DNA of 64,000 nucleotides from Vesta saturnalis (lineage: Eukaryota > Arthropoda > Insecta > Coleoptera > Lampyridae), in assembly GCA_036346205.1 (NCBI GenBank), contig JARFJB010001910.1:2851001-2915000 (forward strand), given 5' to 3'. Positions 12,709 through 23,210 of this stretch are shown in pieces. The first letter of the stretch is position 1. Every line of letters starts with the position of its first letter. The notes beneath the pieces were generated by a model. That model saw nothing but the letters and a program-made list of their open reading frames with translations, had not been told where the DNA came from and did no database searches. The position numbers and the translations under genes are program-made.

Positions 12709-14535
12709 ATGAATCGAATTCCATGTTTTGCTTGTGGAAATGCTTTAGTTCCTAGGGTTATGGTGAAAATAAGTAGTGAGGTAAATGCAAGAAAGCAGGA
12801 AATTGTGATTACACGTCGCCGCGAAGCAAATCTACCAGAGCGGGTCATAATAAAAGAAACTCGAATCTGCAATGCCTGCAATATTTCTATTGTAAGGGAA
12901 ATTCAAGCAATAGACAATAATCCAAATTGTTTGCGATTAAATGTGCTACAAAGGTCAACTCACTTATGCTGCATTTGTAACGATGGGAATGATATACATA
13001 AAATATCCATGAAAGGTAGAATTAATATTTTTGTTGAAAGAGATACGTGCCAGAAAATACGTACTGCTGTAATATTCATTTGGATGAGAATGGTAATCTG
13101 TTTGAGTTTCTGTTCCCTGGGTTACGATATGTAAATCGGCCATTATTAGCAGGTAATGAGATTTATATTTTTTTACAAGCATTACGTAAGGAAATTAAGA
13201 AAAAAAGCTACCACACGGCTTACGAAGACGAAAATAACTTCACTGATTCTCAATTTAAAGCAGATTCTCCTATAACCAAAGATCAATTTAATAATCTTTT
13301 CAACTTTTGTGACCCCGTTAGAATAGGAAATTCTTTGAGATATGTAAGTAAAATAGATCTCTTAGCATTCCTGTGCAAGTTACGACAAGGTCTTAGTGAT
13401 TGTTTTTTAGCGGTTATTTTTAATTATTCCACAAGACAACAAGCCAGTTTAGCTATATCTCTAGTTAGGCAATCTCTTTCTGTAAGATTTGTACCACAAA
13501 ATATTGGATTTACTGCCACAACAAGAGAGAGCTACATCGAAAATCATGTAACTCCTTTTACAAATCGTCTATATAATCAAAACCTGGATCGGCCTAAAGT
13601 TATATTGTATAATGACTGTACTTATCTAGAAATAGAGAAAAATTCTTGTTTTAAAGTGTTGCGACAGTCCTACTGTACTTATAAGGGTAAACATCTTATC
13701 AAGCCATCTCTGCTTGCTGCCCCGAGCGGATTTATTCTAGACATTCAAGGGCCATATTTCTCAAATTCTGAAAACAACGATGCTAACATACTTATAAGTG
13801 AATTTAATAGAGATGTGAATGGAATGCGTGAATGGTTTAATGAAGGAGATATTTTCATTCTCGACCGCTGGTACTTGGATGCTATTCCAGCTTTAAATAG
13901 ATTAGGTATTAATTTTAAAATGCCAGCCTTTTTGCCCAGAGGTCAGCTACAGTTATCCACAGAAGAGGCTAATGATAGTCGTCTCATTACGAACCAGGTG
14001 GATCGTAGAAGCACGCAATGGGCACTTAAAATCAATTTTTAAATTTTTTAGCTTTAAGATAAAAACACCGCACATTTGTAATATTGCTGATTTTCTTAAA
14101 ATTGCTGGAGCAATTATAAATAAATATTTTCCACCCATTTTAATGCAAGATGCTACTATTGAACTAGCTGAAAACATTCTTCAAAAAGTTCAAGAGCCAA
14201 ATGTTGTTCAAGCCAGGATTGAGGAGGAAAACTTACGCGCTAGACGGGGCAGATGGGTTGATTTAAATGAAATTATCGTTCCCTCATTCCCACGTTTGTC
14301 ACATTACTATCTTAAAGAGTTAACTGTAGGTATTTTTCAATTAAAGCTTGCTCCTTCTTATATACAGGACAATGAAATAGAGGACCGCCAGGTTCAATAT
14401 CAATTTGATGAAAACTACGAACCCGGTTTTATACGGGTAAGGATATATTCTCGCCTCAGAAATGCTACTCGTTACCAGTTGTGGATTGCATTTGTGCCGA
14501 ATAATGGGGAAAGATTTGCTTCTTTAGACGACTAA
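12709..14535 (+). pseudogene. DDE_Tnp_4-like transposase, best-preserved copy
   Basis: The start at 12709 gives MNRIPCFACGNALVPR, with CxxC pairs at about residues 6-9 and 52-55 that suggest a zinc-binding N-terminus. A frameshift near 13040 moves translation to another frame, which stays open to 14042. That part carries 'LYNDCTYLEIEKNS' (first Asp), 'FILDIQGPYFSNSENNDA' and 'GDIFILDRWYLDAIP' (second Asp). A second frameshift near 13995 precedes 'RWIVEARNGHLKSIFKFF' (Glu), and that frame runs to 14535. The order and motifs fit DDE_Tnp_4-type transposases. The last residues after 14506 differ from the 16161-16512 piece and lack the SWIM motif. With two frameshifts it is probably inactive. Confidence 0.85.
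14301..14506 (+). repeat. 206-bp segment repeated exactly at 16161-16366
   Basis: The bases from ACATTACTATC to ATAATG are identical in both places, offset by exactly 1,860 bp. They encode the segment before the SWIM motif. The two copies bracket mariner fragments and the non-SWIM 3' tail. This could be a tandem duplication, or a second element copy joined at a rearrangement. Confidence 0.9.
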
Positions 14536-14668
14536 TCCAGCTACGCTATTGTTAATTTAAAAAAATGCATGGCTTACTAGATATTTGTAAAAAAGTAAAA
14601 TTCTCCAAAATCGTTTCAGCGCTTTAATTCGTTTATTTGTAAAGATAGATAGAAATTGTTTAAATACA

Positions 14669-14917
14669 ATCTGTATATAATTTTGTACCGCATTACGTCA
14701 CGGTACTAGTTTTTTAATGTTGCTTAGCATTTTGAAGTTATGAAGCAAAGTTGAAGGAAACCATGGTTGGCTCTGACATATTTTAATAGTGCATTTTTTT
14801 CTGATTGTAATGATGTAAGGGTTGTATTACTTATTTTAATAAATAAAAGCACAATACACGTTTTTCTATTATCAGGTTTACCAAAAATCATATCTTGCGA
14901 TGGAAAACTAAAGAAAT
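14669..14917. other. Junction region with a repeat shared with 15474-15580
   Basis: A stretch of about 100 bp at 14818-14923, with 'ataaataaaagcacaatac' and 'aaaatcatatcttgc', recurs at 15476-15580 in the same orientation. The repeats flank the minus-strand transposase relic, so they look like part of that mariner's non-coding sequence or a duplication caused by its insertion. Confidence 0.55.
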
Positions 14918-15480
14918 TTACAGTAAGTGTTCGAAATGTACACCATTATTATCGACACACATGCGACACCTTTTCAACACGGAGTTAACAGCTTTCCTAT
15001 TTTTACGCCGATCTAATCTGTTAGGCGTATTAATAACAGATTCCTGTAACTCGGGATGGGTTGCATGTGATCGCACATATATAAGATCTTTTATTACTCC
15101 AAACACAAAAAAGTCTAAAGGTGAAAGATCAGGGGAACGTGCAGCCCATAAAACAGGACCATTTCTGCGTATCCACGAGTTTGGAAAAATTTCATCTAAA
15201 TATCTTTTAACTTGTGCCTGATAGTGGGGTGGGGCACCGTCGTGTTGATACCACTGTATGTTTGCACGGGTTTTTAAATTTAAGTCATCTAGGATATTGT
15301 TAAAATCTTCCCTAAGAAATTGCAACTATCGATTTACAGTTAAAGTCCCATTAAAAATAAATGGCCCAACAAGATGCGAACCTATAACACCACACCATAA
15401 ATTGAAGCCAAACTTAATCAGAGTTCGTCTTTCTTGCGGCGAGGATTTGCTTGGGCGCATAGGCATGATTATAATGATGT
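14918..15480 (-). pseudogene. Mariner-like transposase, C-terminal two thirds
   Basis: On the minus strand the sequence enters at 'RRTLIKFGFNLWCGV' (near 15440), passes a stop near 15326 and continues in frame to 14918. It carries 'QHDGAPPHYQ' (second catalytic Asp) and 'RSPDLSPLDFFVFG' (third), with 41 residues between the two Asp residues. It ends in 'VHFEHLL', the typical C-terminus of this family. The N-terminal DNA-binding domain and first Asp are missing. A neighbouring N-terminal piece (15668-16160) is on the opposite strand, and overlapping text shows it is a different copy. Confidence 0.85.
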
Positions 15481-15667
15481 AATAAATTTTAATAAATAAA
15501 AGCACAATACCCGTTTTTCTATCATTAGGTTTAACAAAAATCATATCTTGCCATGGAAAACAAAAGTAAAGAAACTGAAGCGTTGTTTATCTTCATCTTT
15601 GACATTTCGTTCGTTAGCGTAATTCTTCTCGATTTTGTCAGTGTGGAGTTGCTTTAGAAAATTAATT

Positions 15668-16160
15668 ATGGTGTACGCAAATTTCGAGAAACATTATGTG
15701 ATCGAATTTTTACACAATTTGTAACAAAAAGAGTCAACGAGCGGCCAAACGCTATTTTTTATTGTATTTTAATCGCCCTCAACCATCTTTAGACACCTTC
15801 AAGAATTTATACAACAATTTAAAATAGTTTGGGGGTTTCGTGAAGCTGTTGTGAATCAAAATCCACCTGCATCGGCACGGCAAATTGCACAAGACACTGC
15901 ACTCTCACAACGCACAGTAGTGAGAACTTTAGCAAAACATAAATACTATCCATATAAATATTCAGTTGGACAAACTTTGCACCCTGGTGATGATGAAAGA
16001 AGAAATTTTTGTAATTGGTTCATAAATATGTACCATAAAATAAGAACTTTCCGATGCAGATCTTGTGGACCGACGAAACACATTTTACAAACTGTGGTAT
16101 GTTTAATCGCCATAATGAACGCATGTGCCCAAGCAAATCCTCATTGTTTACAAGAAAGAT
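15668..16160 (+). pseudogene. Mariner-like transposase, N-terminal half
   Basis: This begins MVYANFEKHYVIEFLHN. After frameshifts it shows 'ASARQIAQDTALSQRTVVR', a homeodomain-like helix-turn-helix, then 'HKYYPYKYSV', and 'MQILWTDETHF' with the first catalytic Asp. It stops abruptly at 16160, where text identical to the DDE/SWIM transposase begins, fusing the two in one open frame. The missing half is not found nearby on the same strand. Confidence 0.8.
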
Positions 16161-16512
16161 ACATTACTATCTTAAAGAGTTAACTGTAGGTATTTTTCAA
16201 TTAAAGCTTGCTCCTTCTTATATACAGGACAATGAAATAGAGGACCGCCAGGTTCAATATCAATTTGATGAAAACTACGAACCCGGTTTTATACGGGTAA
16301 GGATATATTCTCGCCTCAGAAATGCTACTCGTTACCAGTTGTGGATTGCATTTGTGCCGAATAATGAGGAAGAAGAACCTAACCCAATATTAGGTACTTA
16401 CTGCACCTGCAAGACTGGTGCCAGAACTTTAGGTACTTGTTCTCATGTGGCAGCTGTACTATGGTTTTTAGGATACGCTAGGTATCAAGAGCTCATCAGT
16501 TCAGTTAACTGA
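16161..16512 (+). pseudogene. C-terminus of the DDE transposase with SWIM-type zinc motif
   Basis: The first 206 bp equal 14301-14506. Then, instead of the short tail of copies 1 and 2, the frame continues through 'GTYCTCKTGARTLGTCSHVA' to a stop at 16512. The CxC...CxH spacing is that of a SWIM zinc finger, which is also found in MULE and some DDE transposases and probably helps bind DNA or partners. This looks like the ancestral C-terminus of the family. It is fused upstream to a mariner fragment, so it has no proper start. Confidence 0.8.
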
Positions 16513-16752
16513 TATCTTATTAAGCTTAGATATTTTAAATATATTAAAATACGTTCATTAACGTTTCTACATAAACATTTCTTATTTCCAATGACTGTAC
16601 AAAGCGGTAGTGATGATGGAGGTAGACCTGCGAAACCGGTCTGTCGATGGTGTGAACAGTGAAGATACTAGTATCTTAAAGAATTTTCTTTTCTTAGTTT
16701 TGCAAAATAAAGATGAACTTCGACAAGCGCATTCTTTATCAAAAGAATCTAC
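16513..16752. other. Presumed 3' untranslated region of the DDE/SWIM element
   Basis: This is 240 bp of AT-rich sequence between the SWIM stop codon and the start of the inverted arm. No feature is recognised. Confidence 0.4.
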
Positions 16753-17129
16753 TGAAAACTTTATTAGAAAATAGTGAGCATAATAAATGAAGCACATCTA
16801 ACCTTTCTATCTGTCAATCTCCAAAAGCTTTGTATTTCGCAACGACATCCAATTGCAAGGGATTTTTTATGTTAACGGTTTTTTCCGTACCTATCGCTTT
16901 GGTCCTTTGTACTTGGACACCCAGTATTAGTATAAACAAATCGTGACTATTATGTAAGTATATGCAGTTAGCAAATAGTTTATTTTAATATAGACATTTC
17001 AATTAAATTATCAGAAAATTAACTAGGAAGTATAATAATACTCAATTAAATCTATTAAAGAAATGAAACACTCTGTATAACGGGCGTTTAGGGGACTTAA
17101 CTTGCAATAATAATTTAAATGGACATATA

Positions 17130-17432
17130 CAGTGATGGGCAAATGTGTGGAACCAAGTAAATATCTCTGGAATTATTAGAGATATCAAAATGAAATTTGG
17201 AAGGTAGATACTGCAGTAGATTGCGTATTTGTTTACATTTTTTTTAACAATTTTGAACTTCCAGTTTTACCGGAAGTAATGTCAATTTTAAAATTTGCAA
17301 TGGAACACCCTGTATATTATTTTAGTTTCTGATGAAACATTTTAATACGAATACAAAAATATCTGATTCGATCATTTTTATTTCAATACCTACCGAGATA
17401 TTAACAGAAAAGTAATTAACGAAAGGAAAAAT
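17130..17432 (+). repeat. Left TIR of the mariner-like element
   Basis: It pairs with 18705-19007 over the full 303 bp with few mismatches. It includes an internal 'aacaccctgtatatta' string of the kind seen at the outer ends of other elements in this window. Confidence 0.92.
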
Positions 17433-17518
17433 CTAATATTCATTAAAGAAATAAATAATCATAATTATTAACTAAAACTAAGTGATTTTCAAAACATTGA
17501 AACTTAAATAAACTAAAC

Positions 17519-18586
17519 TTAATGTATTAGATGTTCAAACTGAGCACCGTTTACTTCTTGACAATAAGCAAGTCGGTTTGTAAATCCTCTAGTAACATTA
17601 GCTATTACTTCTGGTGGAGTTCTCTGGATCTCTTGAGTTATTCTTGCAGCTAATTCTTGCAAATTATTTGGTCTATCAACATAAACCTTAGACTTTAAAT
17701 AACCCCACAGAAAATAGTCTAGTGGATTAAGGTCGGGACTTCGTGCAGGCCATTCATAAGTACCCCTTCTTCCAATCCATCTGTGATGAAATGTCCTATT
17801 TAAATGATCTCGAACAATGCGAGCGTAATGGGGTGGTGCTCCATCCTGCTGAAACCAGATATTATTTGGTAATTGTCCATTTACCTCCAATGCCGGAATC
17901 ACTTGTGTCTCTAAGAGCTGCAAATACCTATCTCCGTTTAAAGTTTCTTGTAGGAAGAAGGGTCCCACGATTCGGTTGTTATAAATGCCTGCTCAAACGT
18001 TCAATTTTTGGGGATGTTGTGTATAAGCCACTTGTACCCAATGAGGATTACTTTACGACCAGTAGCGGCAGTTGTGTCGATTAACCGTACCGTTTAAACA
18101 AAATGTAGCCTCGTCTGAAAACACCACATTTCTTATAAAATTATTATCACGGTTGCAAATATCCATCATCGTTTCACAAAACTGTAAACGTCTGTCGAAA
18201 TCGTCTTCGGAGAGTTCTTGAACGAGGCGAATTTTGTATGGATGATATTTTTCTCGCCTTAATATCCTTCCTACTGAACGACGGCTAATTCCATGCATAT
18301 TGGCGAGATCAGTAGTGGATAAGTGAGGATTTTCTTCCAAAGATATAGCAACATTTTGAGCTACTTCATTACTTGCACTTTTTAACCGTCCACTTTTCGG
18401 TAAATTGCTAACTGTTCCAGATGTGTCGTACCTTCGCAAAGTTTTCGTCACTACTGAACGGGATATTTCTGCATTCGGATGAACAATGTTAAAAAGATCA
18501 CAAACTTCTTGATGCGTCCTTTTCCTCTCCCCATACGCAATCATCATTAATATTTCTATTCTTTTTCTTTCACTTAATTTGGCCAT
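17519..18586 (-). pseudogene. Mariner-like (DD41D spacing) transposase with two nonsense codons
   Basis: The frame is 356 codons, from MAKLSERKRIEILMM at 18586 to '...NGAQFEHLIH' at 17519. It has no frameshift and only two stops: TAA at 18055-18053 and TGA at 17995-17993. The N-terminus (about residues 1-115) holds two helix-turn-helix units, with 'SRSVVTKTLRRYDTSG' and 'STTDLANMHGISRRSVGRI', joined by an 'SGRLKS' linker. The catalytic residues lie in 'VVFSDEATF', 'QQDGAPPHY' and 'RSPDLNPLDYF', with 41 residues between the last two Asp. All three are present. Length and motif order match full-length relatives, so inactivation looks recent. Confidence 0.93.
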
Positions 18587-18704
18587 TTCACGATCAAACT
18601 AAAACAATACAATCTTTTTACGTTCAAATACAAACACTAATAACTTATTTTGACAATTACTGTCACTTCTACAATGAATTTCATGGACTACTAGCTACCA
18701 TCAA

Positions 18705-19007
18705 ATTTTTCCTTTCATTAATTACTTTTCTGTTAATATCTCGGTAGGTATTGAAATAAAAAATATCGAACCCGATATTTTTGTATTCGTATTAAAATGT
18801 TTCATCAGAAAGTAAAATAATATACAGGGTGTTCCATTGCAAATTTTAATATTGACATTACTTCCGGTAAAACTGGAAGTTCAAAATTATTAAAAAATAT
18901 GAAAACAAATTGGCAATCTACTGCAGTATCCACCTTCCAAATTTCATTTTGATATCTCTAATAATTCCAGAGATATTTACTTGGTTCCACACATTTGCCC
19001 AACACTG
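18705..19007 (-). repeat. Right TIR of the mariner-like element
   Basis: This is the inverted partner of 17130-17432. The transposase start codon lies 118 bp inside it, so this arm should contain or adjoin the promoter. Confidence 0.92.
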
Positions 19008-19387
19008 TATATGTGTTAACTTCCATTCACCAAAATATCAAAACAATACCACCGTATAATTCTTTTCAGATACATATATTTGGTCTCACCCTGTATATCA
19101 GGTGTATGTACAAAAATAATGAAAGTAAAGAAGAGGTTGTAACCAGTAGCACAAAAAAATAACACTCCACTAAGTTTTGCGTTAATATTGGCAAAAATGT
19201 CCATTGTATGATATATTGAATGTATCAAATAGTGATATTGTAGACCCTGTATATCAAAAACTGTTGAGCTTTGAGCTTTCGGGCAATGAAGAAATTTGAT
19301 CAATTGGTCAAGTTCTAGAACATATCAAAATTTGGTTAAATTCTGACCGAAAGGTATTTTACATTTAAAACGTGCCCCCTCCTTTAC

Positions 19388-19500
19388 ACTTGTAACTGTC
19401 AATTTTAATATTTACAATTAATAACTATAAATGATCAATTTCACAATTTTATAATTCCCAATAACTGCAAATTCACAATTAGCAACTGTAAATTTCACTT
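19388..19500. repeat. Array of imperfect 'aactgtaaatttcac' units
   Basis: Short AT-rich words such as 'taactgtcaatttt', 'aactgcaaattcac' and 'caactgtaaatttcac' recur about every 20-30 bp. The same kind of array occurs at 26110-26310. Confidence 0.7.
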
Positions 19501-19829
19501 TAAAACGTACGACTGAGCCAGCGATGTCTTTTTTAGAACAATTGTACTAAATTTAGTACATTTGAATGTTATTAGTACGCCAGCACTACAATTGATTTAA
19601 CCCTATATTACATGGATTTTAAAACAATAAGACAAACGTTTTGACTTAATTTTACTTCATTAACAAGTAAATGGCAGAAAAATACACTGTATGTAAAATG
19701 TTCGCTACAGGGTTGTAAACTGGGAGTTTTGTTGCCTGTACGCAACAACACGTAATTATGAAAAATCTCTTTATTGTGAGTGGAAATTAAAAAAGCAGTT
19801 GATTTGTGGGCGTAAAGCACAGAAAAACC
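19501..19829. other. AT-rich stretch, nothing recognised
   Basis: This lies between the short-unit array and the piggyBac-like relic. A 70-codon minus-strand open frame (19608-19820) has no recognisable motif. Confidence 0.4.
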
Positions 19830-22140
19830 TGATTGTTATTTTGGACAATTCAGAGCCGATCACTTTCGGAGTTTCTGAGCAGTTTGGCATTCTGCAGCGT
19901 CCCTTTTTTCGACAAAATGTGGCCAGTGTCATCATGTCTAACGACAACTGAAGGAAGATAATGAGCTGGACATCGCTTCATTTTCGCTTGTTGTTGCATT
20001 TCCAAGCTGCTGTGCATTTTCAAGCTGCTGTTTGGTCTACTAGGTCTTTGTTGAAGAGCCTTTACTGCTCTACAGAGACAAATCGGCAACCGTTGTCTTA
20101 AATTGAAGTAATTTCAACTTGTTCCATTTGGGAAAATTCATCTGTTCGCAACCTCTTCGATAAAATAACCACGAATTGACTAGTGCCAAATTCCTAAAAT
20201 GAAAAATAACACTCTGGTACCATTTTTTGGATCGGATCTTCGTTCTATATGGTGCCAGCAAGGAGTCTATCAAATCTGCTCCTCCCATACATTTGTTGTA
20301 CGTAGCAACTATGGCTGGTCTGGGAATCTCTACATAGGTTTGGAGCCACTTATCCCAACGCTTCACATTGGAAGCTGGTTGAGCTGAACAAAAGGTACTA
20401 AGTAGGGTTACTGCTTTATTATCATTCCATTTGATCGCCTTCAATCCGACACCATCTAGAGAAACTTCCTTTTCTTCAAAAGTTTCTCTTCATTTTTTTT
20501 CAATTCACTATCTGGAGAAAATAAGCAACCGCGTGTTCGATTAGCTCTGACAGTTGCTGCGCTATGTATACCCATTTTTTCTAACTGAACTTGTAAAGTC
20601 AATCCACAAAACCAATTATAATATAATTTGAAATGTTGATTTTTTGGAATAACTGAATCTACTCGTAGCACAGAATTTTTTTTTTTTTTTTTTGGGTTAT
20701 ATTGTTTTAATGTGCTACGTCCTTTGAATGGAATAATTTGTTCTCTTGTAAAGATGTTATAAATGGTCTGATTTTGTGCAACTTACAGTGGCCGGCGTGT
20801 AAGAAGACGAGGAGCCGGCACATCGCGAAGAACTACGGCGGTTGCCGATTATAATAAAAATACTAAGCAGTGGCGTATCACATTTGTACGTTTAATTATA
20901 TGTATATTGGAAGAATGCGTATGAAGATGAATAATTCCAATATTTCCACTGGTGATGCGTTTTTTTTAACATTTGGTTTTTCATGTTTGCATAATAGGCA
21001 TCTATCCCTGAAAGTATGTAGGCATCTCTCCCATTTGTCTAATAGGTAATTTTGAATGTATTTTTAATATACACTAATAAAAATGAAATAATGAAAGCAT
21101 TAGGTACCCATTAGAAAATTGTCTTAAAGTGAACAAATTTTGGATATAGAAACTGAGAAGTTAGTTATAAATATGGGTGAAGATAATGACAGTGATTATC
21201 AGTTTAGTGATTTGAATGACAGTGAAAATGAAACATTTTAGACAATATTATTTTAGTAATAGGTATCAATTATGTGTAATGTAATAACATATTGATTTTA
21301 TTAATTTAATTATAGTATTACTTCCAGTATAGCTTTTAATTATAATAAATTGCGTATTTACATAAAATATGGTTCTTTGAATTGCTTTTAATATACCATT
21401 AAAATATACATTATGCACCATGTGACGCCTCTGAGGTAAACGAACGCGGGAATTTGAACAACATCATAAAGTCGTCTTACGCGCATAGGCTAGCTCGTCT
21501 TCTTACACGCCGGCCACTGTATCGTGGCCTGGTTTTCCAGCTAGAATGTTTTTATCGTTGTCACTACAATGAAGAAATGTTTTGATTTGTTCCCATCTGT
21601 TGATTGACATTGTGAAAGCTACTACATCTATTCGACTAGTCGGATTCCAATACATTTGAGATCGAGGAAGCCCAAACATAGATATGTAAAATGCATTGCC
21701 GAAAAACTGTTCAATCTCATCTACTGAAATGTTAGCTGGTTTATTTGGATCACGCTGCCTTGAATAAACATTAGACTGCTAAGCAAATTCTCAAACACTG
21801 TTCTATCTACAAGTTGCATGAAAGGTTTCCACGGTAGAGGAGGTATCTTCTTATTTTTTTACTACTATTACTTTGGTCTATATTGACCTCATCTTCTTCA
21901 CTATTCTGATCGTTTTCATCTCCCTGATCGTTTTCACTTTCGCCAGGGGCCTTACCTACAACAGATATCAAAAAGTTATGTTTTTTTCATTAATTGTTTT
22001 ATAGCCTTATCCGATGAAATTGGTTCATATCGAACGTACTCTTCATCATCATTATCTTTTAAGCGTTTGTCTTCTCTGTCCTCTAGCGGAAACTTTGGTG
22101 TAACACCTGTCTTTCCGTAAAATAATCAAGACTCCATGAT
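19830..22140 (-). pseudogene. piggyBac-like transposase, split by a MITE
   Basis: Minus strand, in order. An acidic N-terminus (about 22130-21880, 'KDNDDEEYVRYEPIS') comes first. Next is 'QRDPNKPANISVDEIEQFF...LPRSQMYWNPTSRI' (about 21800-21560), typical of the DDE_Tnp_1_7 domain. Then come 'HFKLYYNWFCGLTLQVQLE' (20671-20456; the Asp usually before NWF is replaced), 'KCMGGADLIDSLLAPYRTK' carrying the last Asp (20444-20070), and a degraded Cys-containing tail near 19900. The coding region is interrupted by the 734-bp element at 20786-21519 and has additional frameshifts. It is certainly non-functional. Confidence 0.85.
20786..21519. mobile_element. 734-bp MITE inserted in the piggyBac-like gene
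   Basis: The ends CAGTGGCCGGCGTGTAAGAA and TTCTTACACGCCGGCCACTG are perfect inverted repeats (at least 26 bp, continuing through GACGAG/CTCGTC), with TA on both sides (20784-20785 and 21520-21521). The interior has no transposase, so it is a non-autonomous Tc1/mariner-type element. A few short open frames inside are not convincing. Confidence 0.92.
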
Positions 22141-22199
22141 GAACAGATCTGAAAAATTAGTATTTTTTTATAAATAAACAATTATTGAACAACTTGTAT

Positions 22200-23071
22200 A
22201 TAAAACACTCTTGCTTGCTTAATGTCCAAAAATACAGCCAGATTGCATTGCTTGTGATTGAGTTCTCTGGTGGTCTCTGTAAGCAGCTTCAACAAGGGAT
22301 CGTGACACGTTCGGTTGGGACGGAAGCCGAATTGGCTATTAGAAAGAAGGTCGTTGAATTCTAGGTGATCTCTGAGTCGCCTGGCTAGAATCTGCTCAAA
22401 GCATTTTCCGATGCAAGGAGATTGGTCTATAGGAGGAGGGTGAGGTTAGGCCAGCGTGTGGTTTCGGTATCATGACGGTGGAGGCTGATTTCCAGTCCGT
22501 CGGGGAATGGGACAGGATTAGGCATTGGTTGTATATGTTGGAGAGTAATAGGAGAGCTGGGTCTGGTTAAATGACGGAGGATTTTACGATTTAGGCCGTC
22601 ATGACCTGGGGCAGATTTTTTTTCCTTTTTTGAAGTAAGTGTGGACCTGGTCGGGCGTGATGGGGGCATAGAAGGGATTCTCGTTATCGAGTTGGATTTC
22701 GGGAAGGTTAAGGTTGCGGAATTGACCCAGTTATCGAATTGGGGATCATCTGGGGATCGGGAAATGGATTGGAGGTGGTGACCGAAGAAATCAGCCTTTT
22801 CTTGGCCGGAGGAGATTAGGTTGCCCTGATGGTCGGTTAGGTGGGATTTAGGGTTATCTTTTCTTCTGGTCCGTCTATCGAACTGTTGCCAGAAGAGTTT
22901 ACGATTTCTATAATCTAACTGGGAGGTGGCTTTGATCCAGGAGTCTTCGGAGTGTTTGTTTGCTTCTCGCCTGATTAAGACGTTAAGGCGATTATATTCG
23001 GTCTTTAGAGCCGGGTCCCTGGATCGCAAGAATTGACGATAGATTCGTCTTTTCTCTTTTATCCAGTTCAC
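22200..23071 (-). pseudogene. Jockey-like LINE: linker and start of reverse transcriptase
   Basis: On the minus strand an open frame from 23071 to 22427 covers the segment between endonuclease and reverse transcriptase ('NKHSEDSWIKATSQLDYRN', then 'APGHDGLNRKILRHL', a typical RT entry motif). After a frameshift the RT continues with 'CFEQILARRLRDHL', 'NSQFGFRPNRTCHDPLLKLL' and 'CNLAVFLDIKQ', ending near 22200. The rest of the RT, including the YxDD box, is missing here. It sits directly downstream of the endonuclease relic in the same orientation. Confidence 0.85.
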
Positions 23072-23210
23072 AATGTGCCGTGGAAGCGGTTTTCGAGAAA
23101 TGTCGATGTTTTTTATTGGGACTGAGTTATCGACCGCTTCCGCAATAACGGAAGTTAGCCCTGGATTGCAATAATTGACGATAGATTCGTCTTTTCTCTT
23201 TGATCCAGTT

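Larger units (their letters stand above)
10501..14668 (+). repeat. Right copy of the large direct repeat
   Basis: This copy matches 1-5247 from its first base. It lacks the 1,185-bp segment of copy 1. Its coding part has far fewer frame breaks than copy 1. The shared sequence ends at 'aatacaat' near 14668. The base before 10501 has no counterpart in the window, so the left boundary cannot be tested. Confidence 0.9.
17130..19007 (-). mobile_element. Near-intact mariner-like element with 303-bp TIRs
   Basis: The element is 1,878 bp with ends CAGTGATGGGCAAATG and CATTTGCCCAACACTG, flanked by TA on both sides (17128-17129 and 19008-19009). Removing it with one TA restores the arm sequence 'acatatatatg' as seen at 12033, so insertion into TA is proved by an empty-site comparison within the window. 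The inverted repeats run 303 bp on each side, unusually long for mariner. A single transposase gene occupies the interior on the minus strand. Confidence 0.95.
16753..19386 (-). repeat. Right inverted arm of the DDE/SWIM element, split by a mariner
   Basis: Read on the minus strand, 19386 back to 16753 equals 11658-12422 once the mariner at 17130-19007 and one TA are removed. The arm is then about 754 bp. It begins 240 bp after the SWIM-encoding stop codon. This is the arrangement expected if 11658-19386 is one element with long inverted ends. Outside 19386 the sequence changes to an unrelated AT-rich repeat. Confidence 0.75.

Noticed and set aside
17743..18084. 113-codon plus-strand frame inside the mariner
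   Set aside because: It is the antisense of the transposase gene, whose catalytic motifs are on the minus strand.
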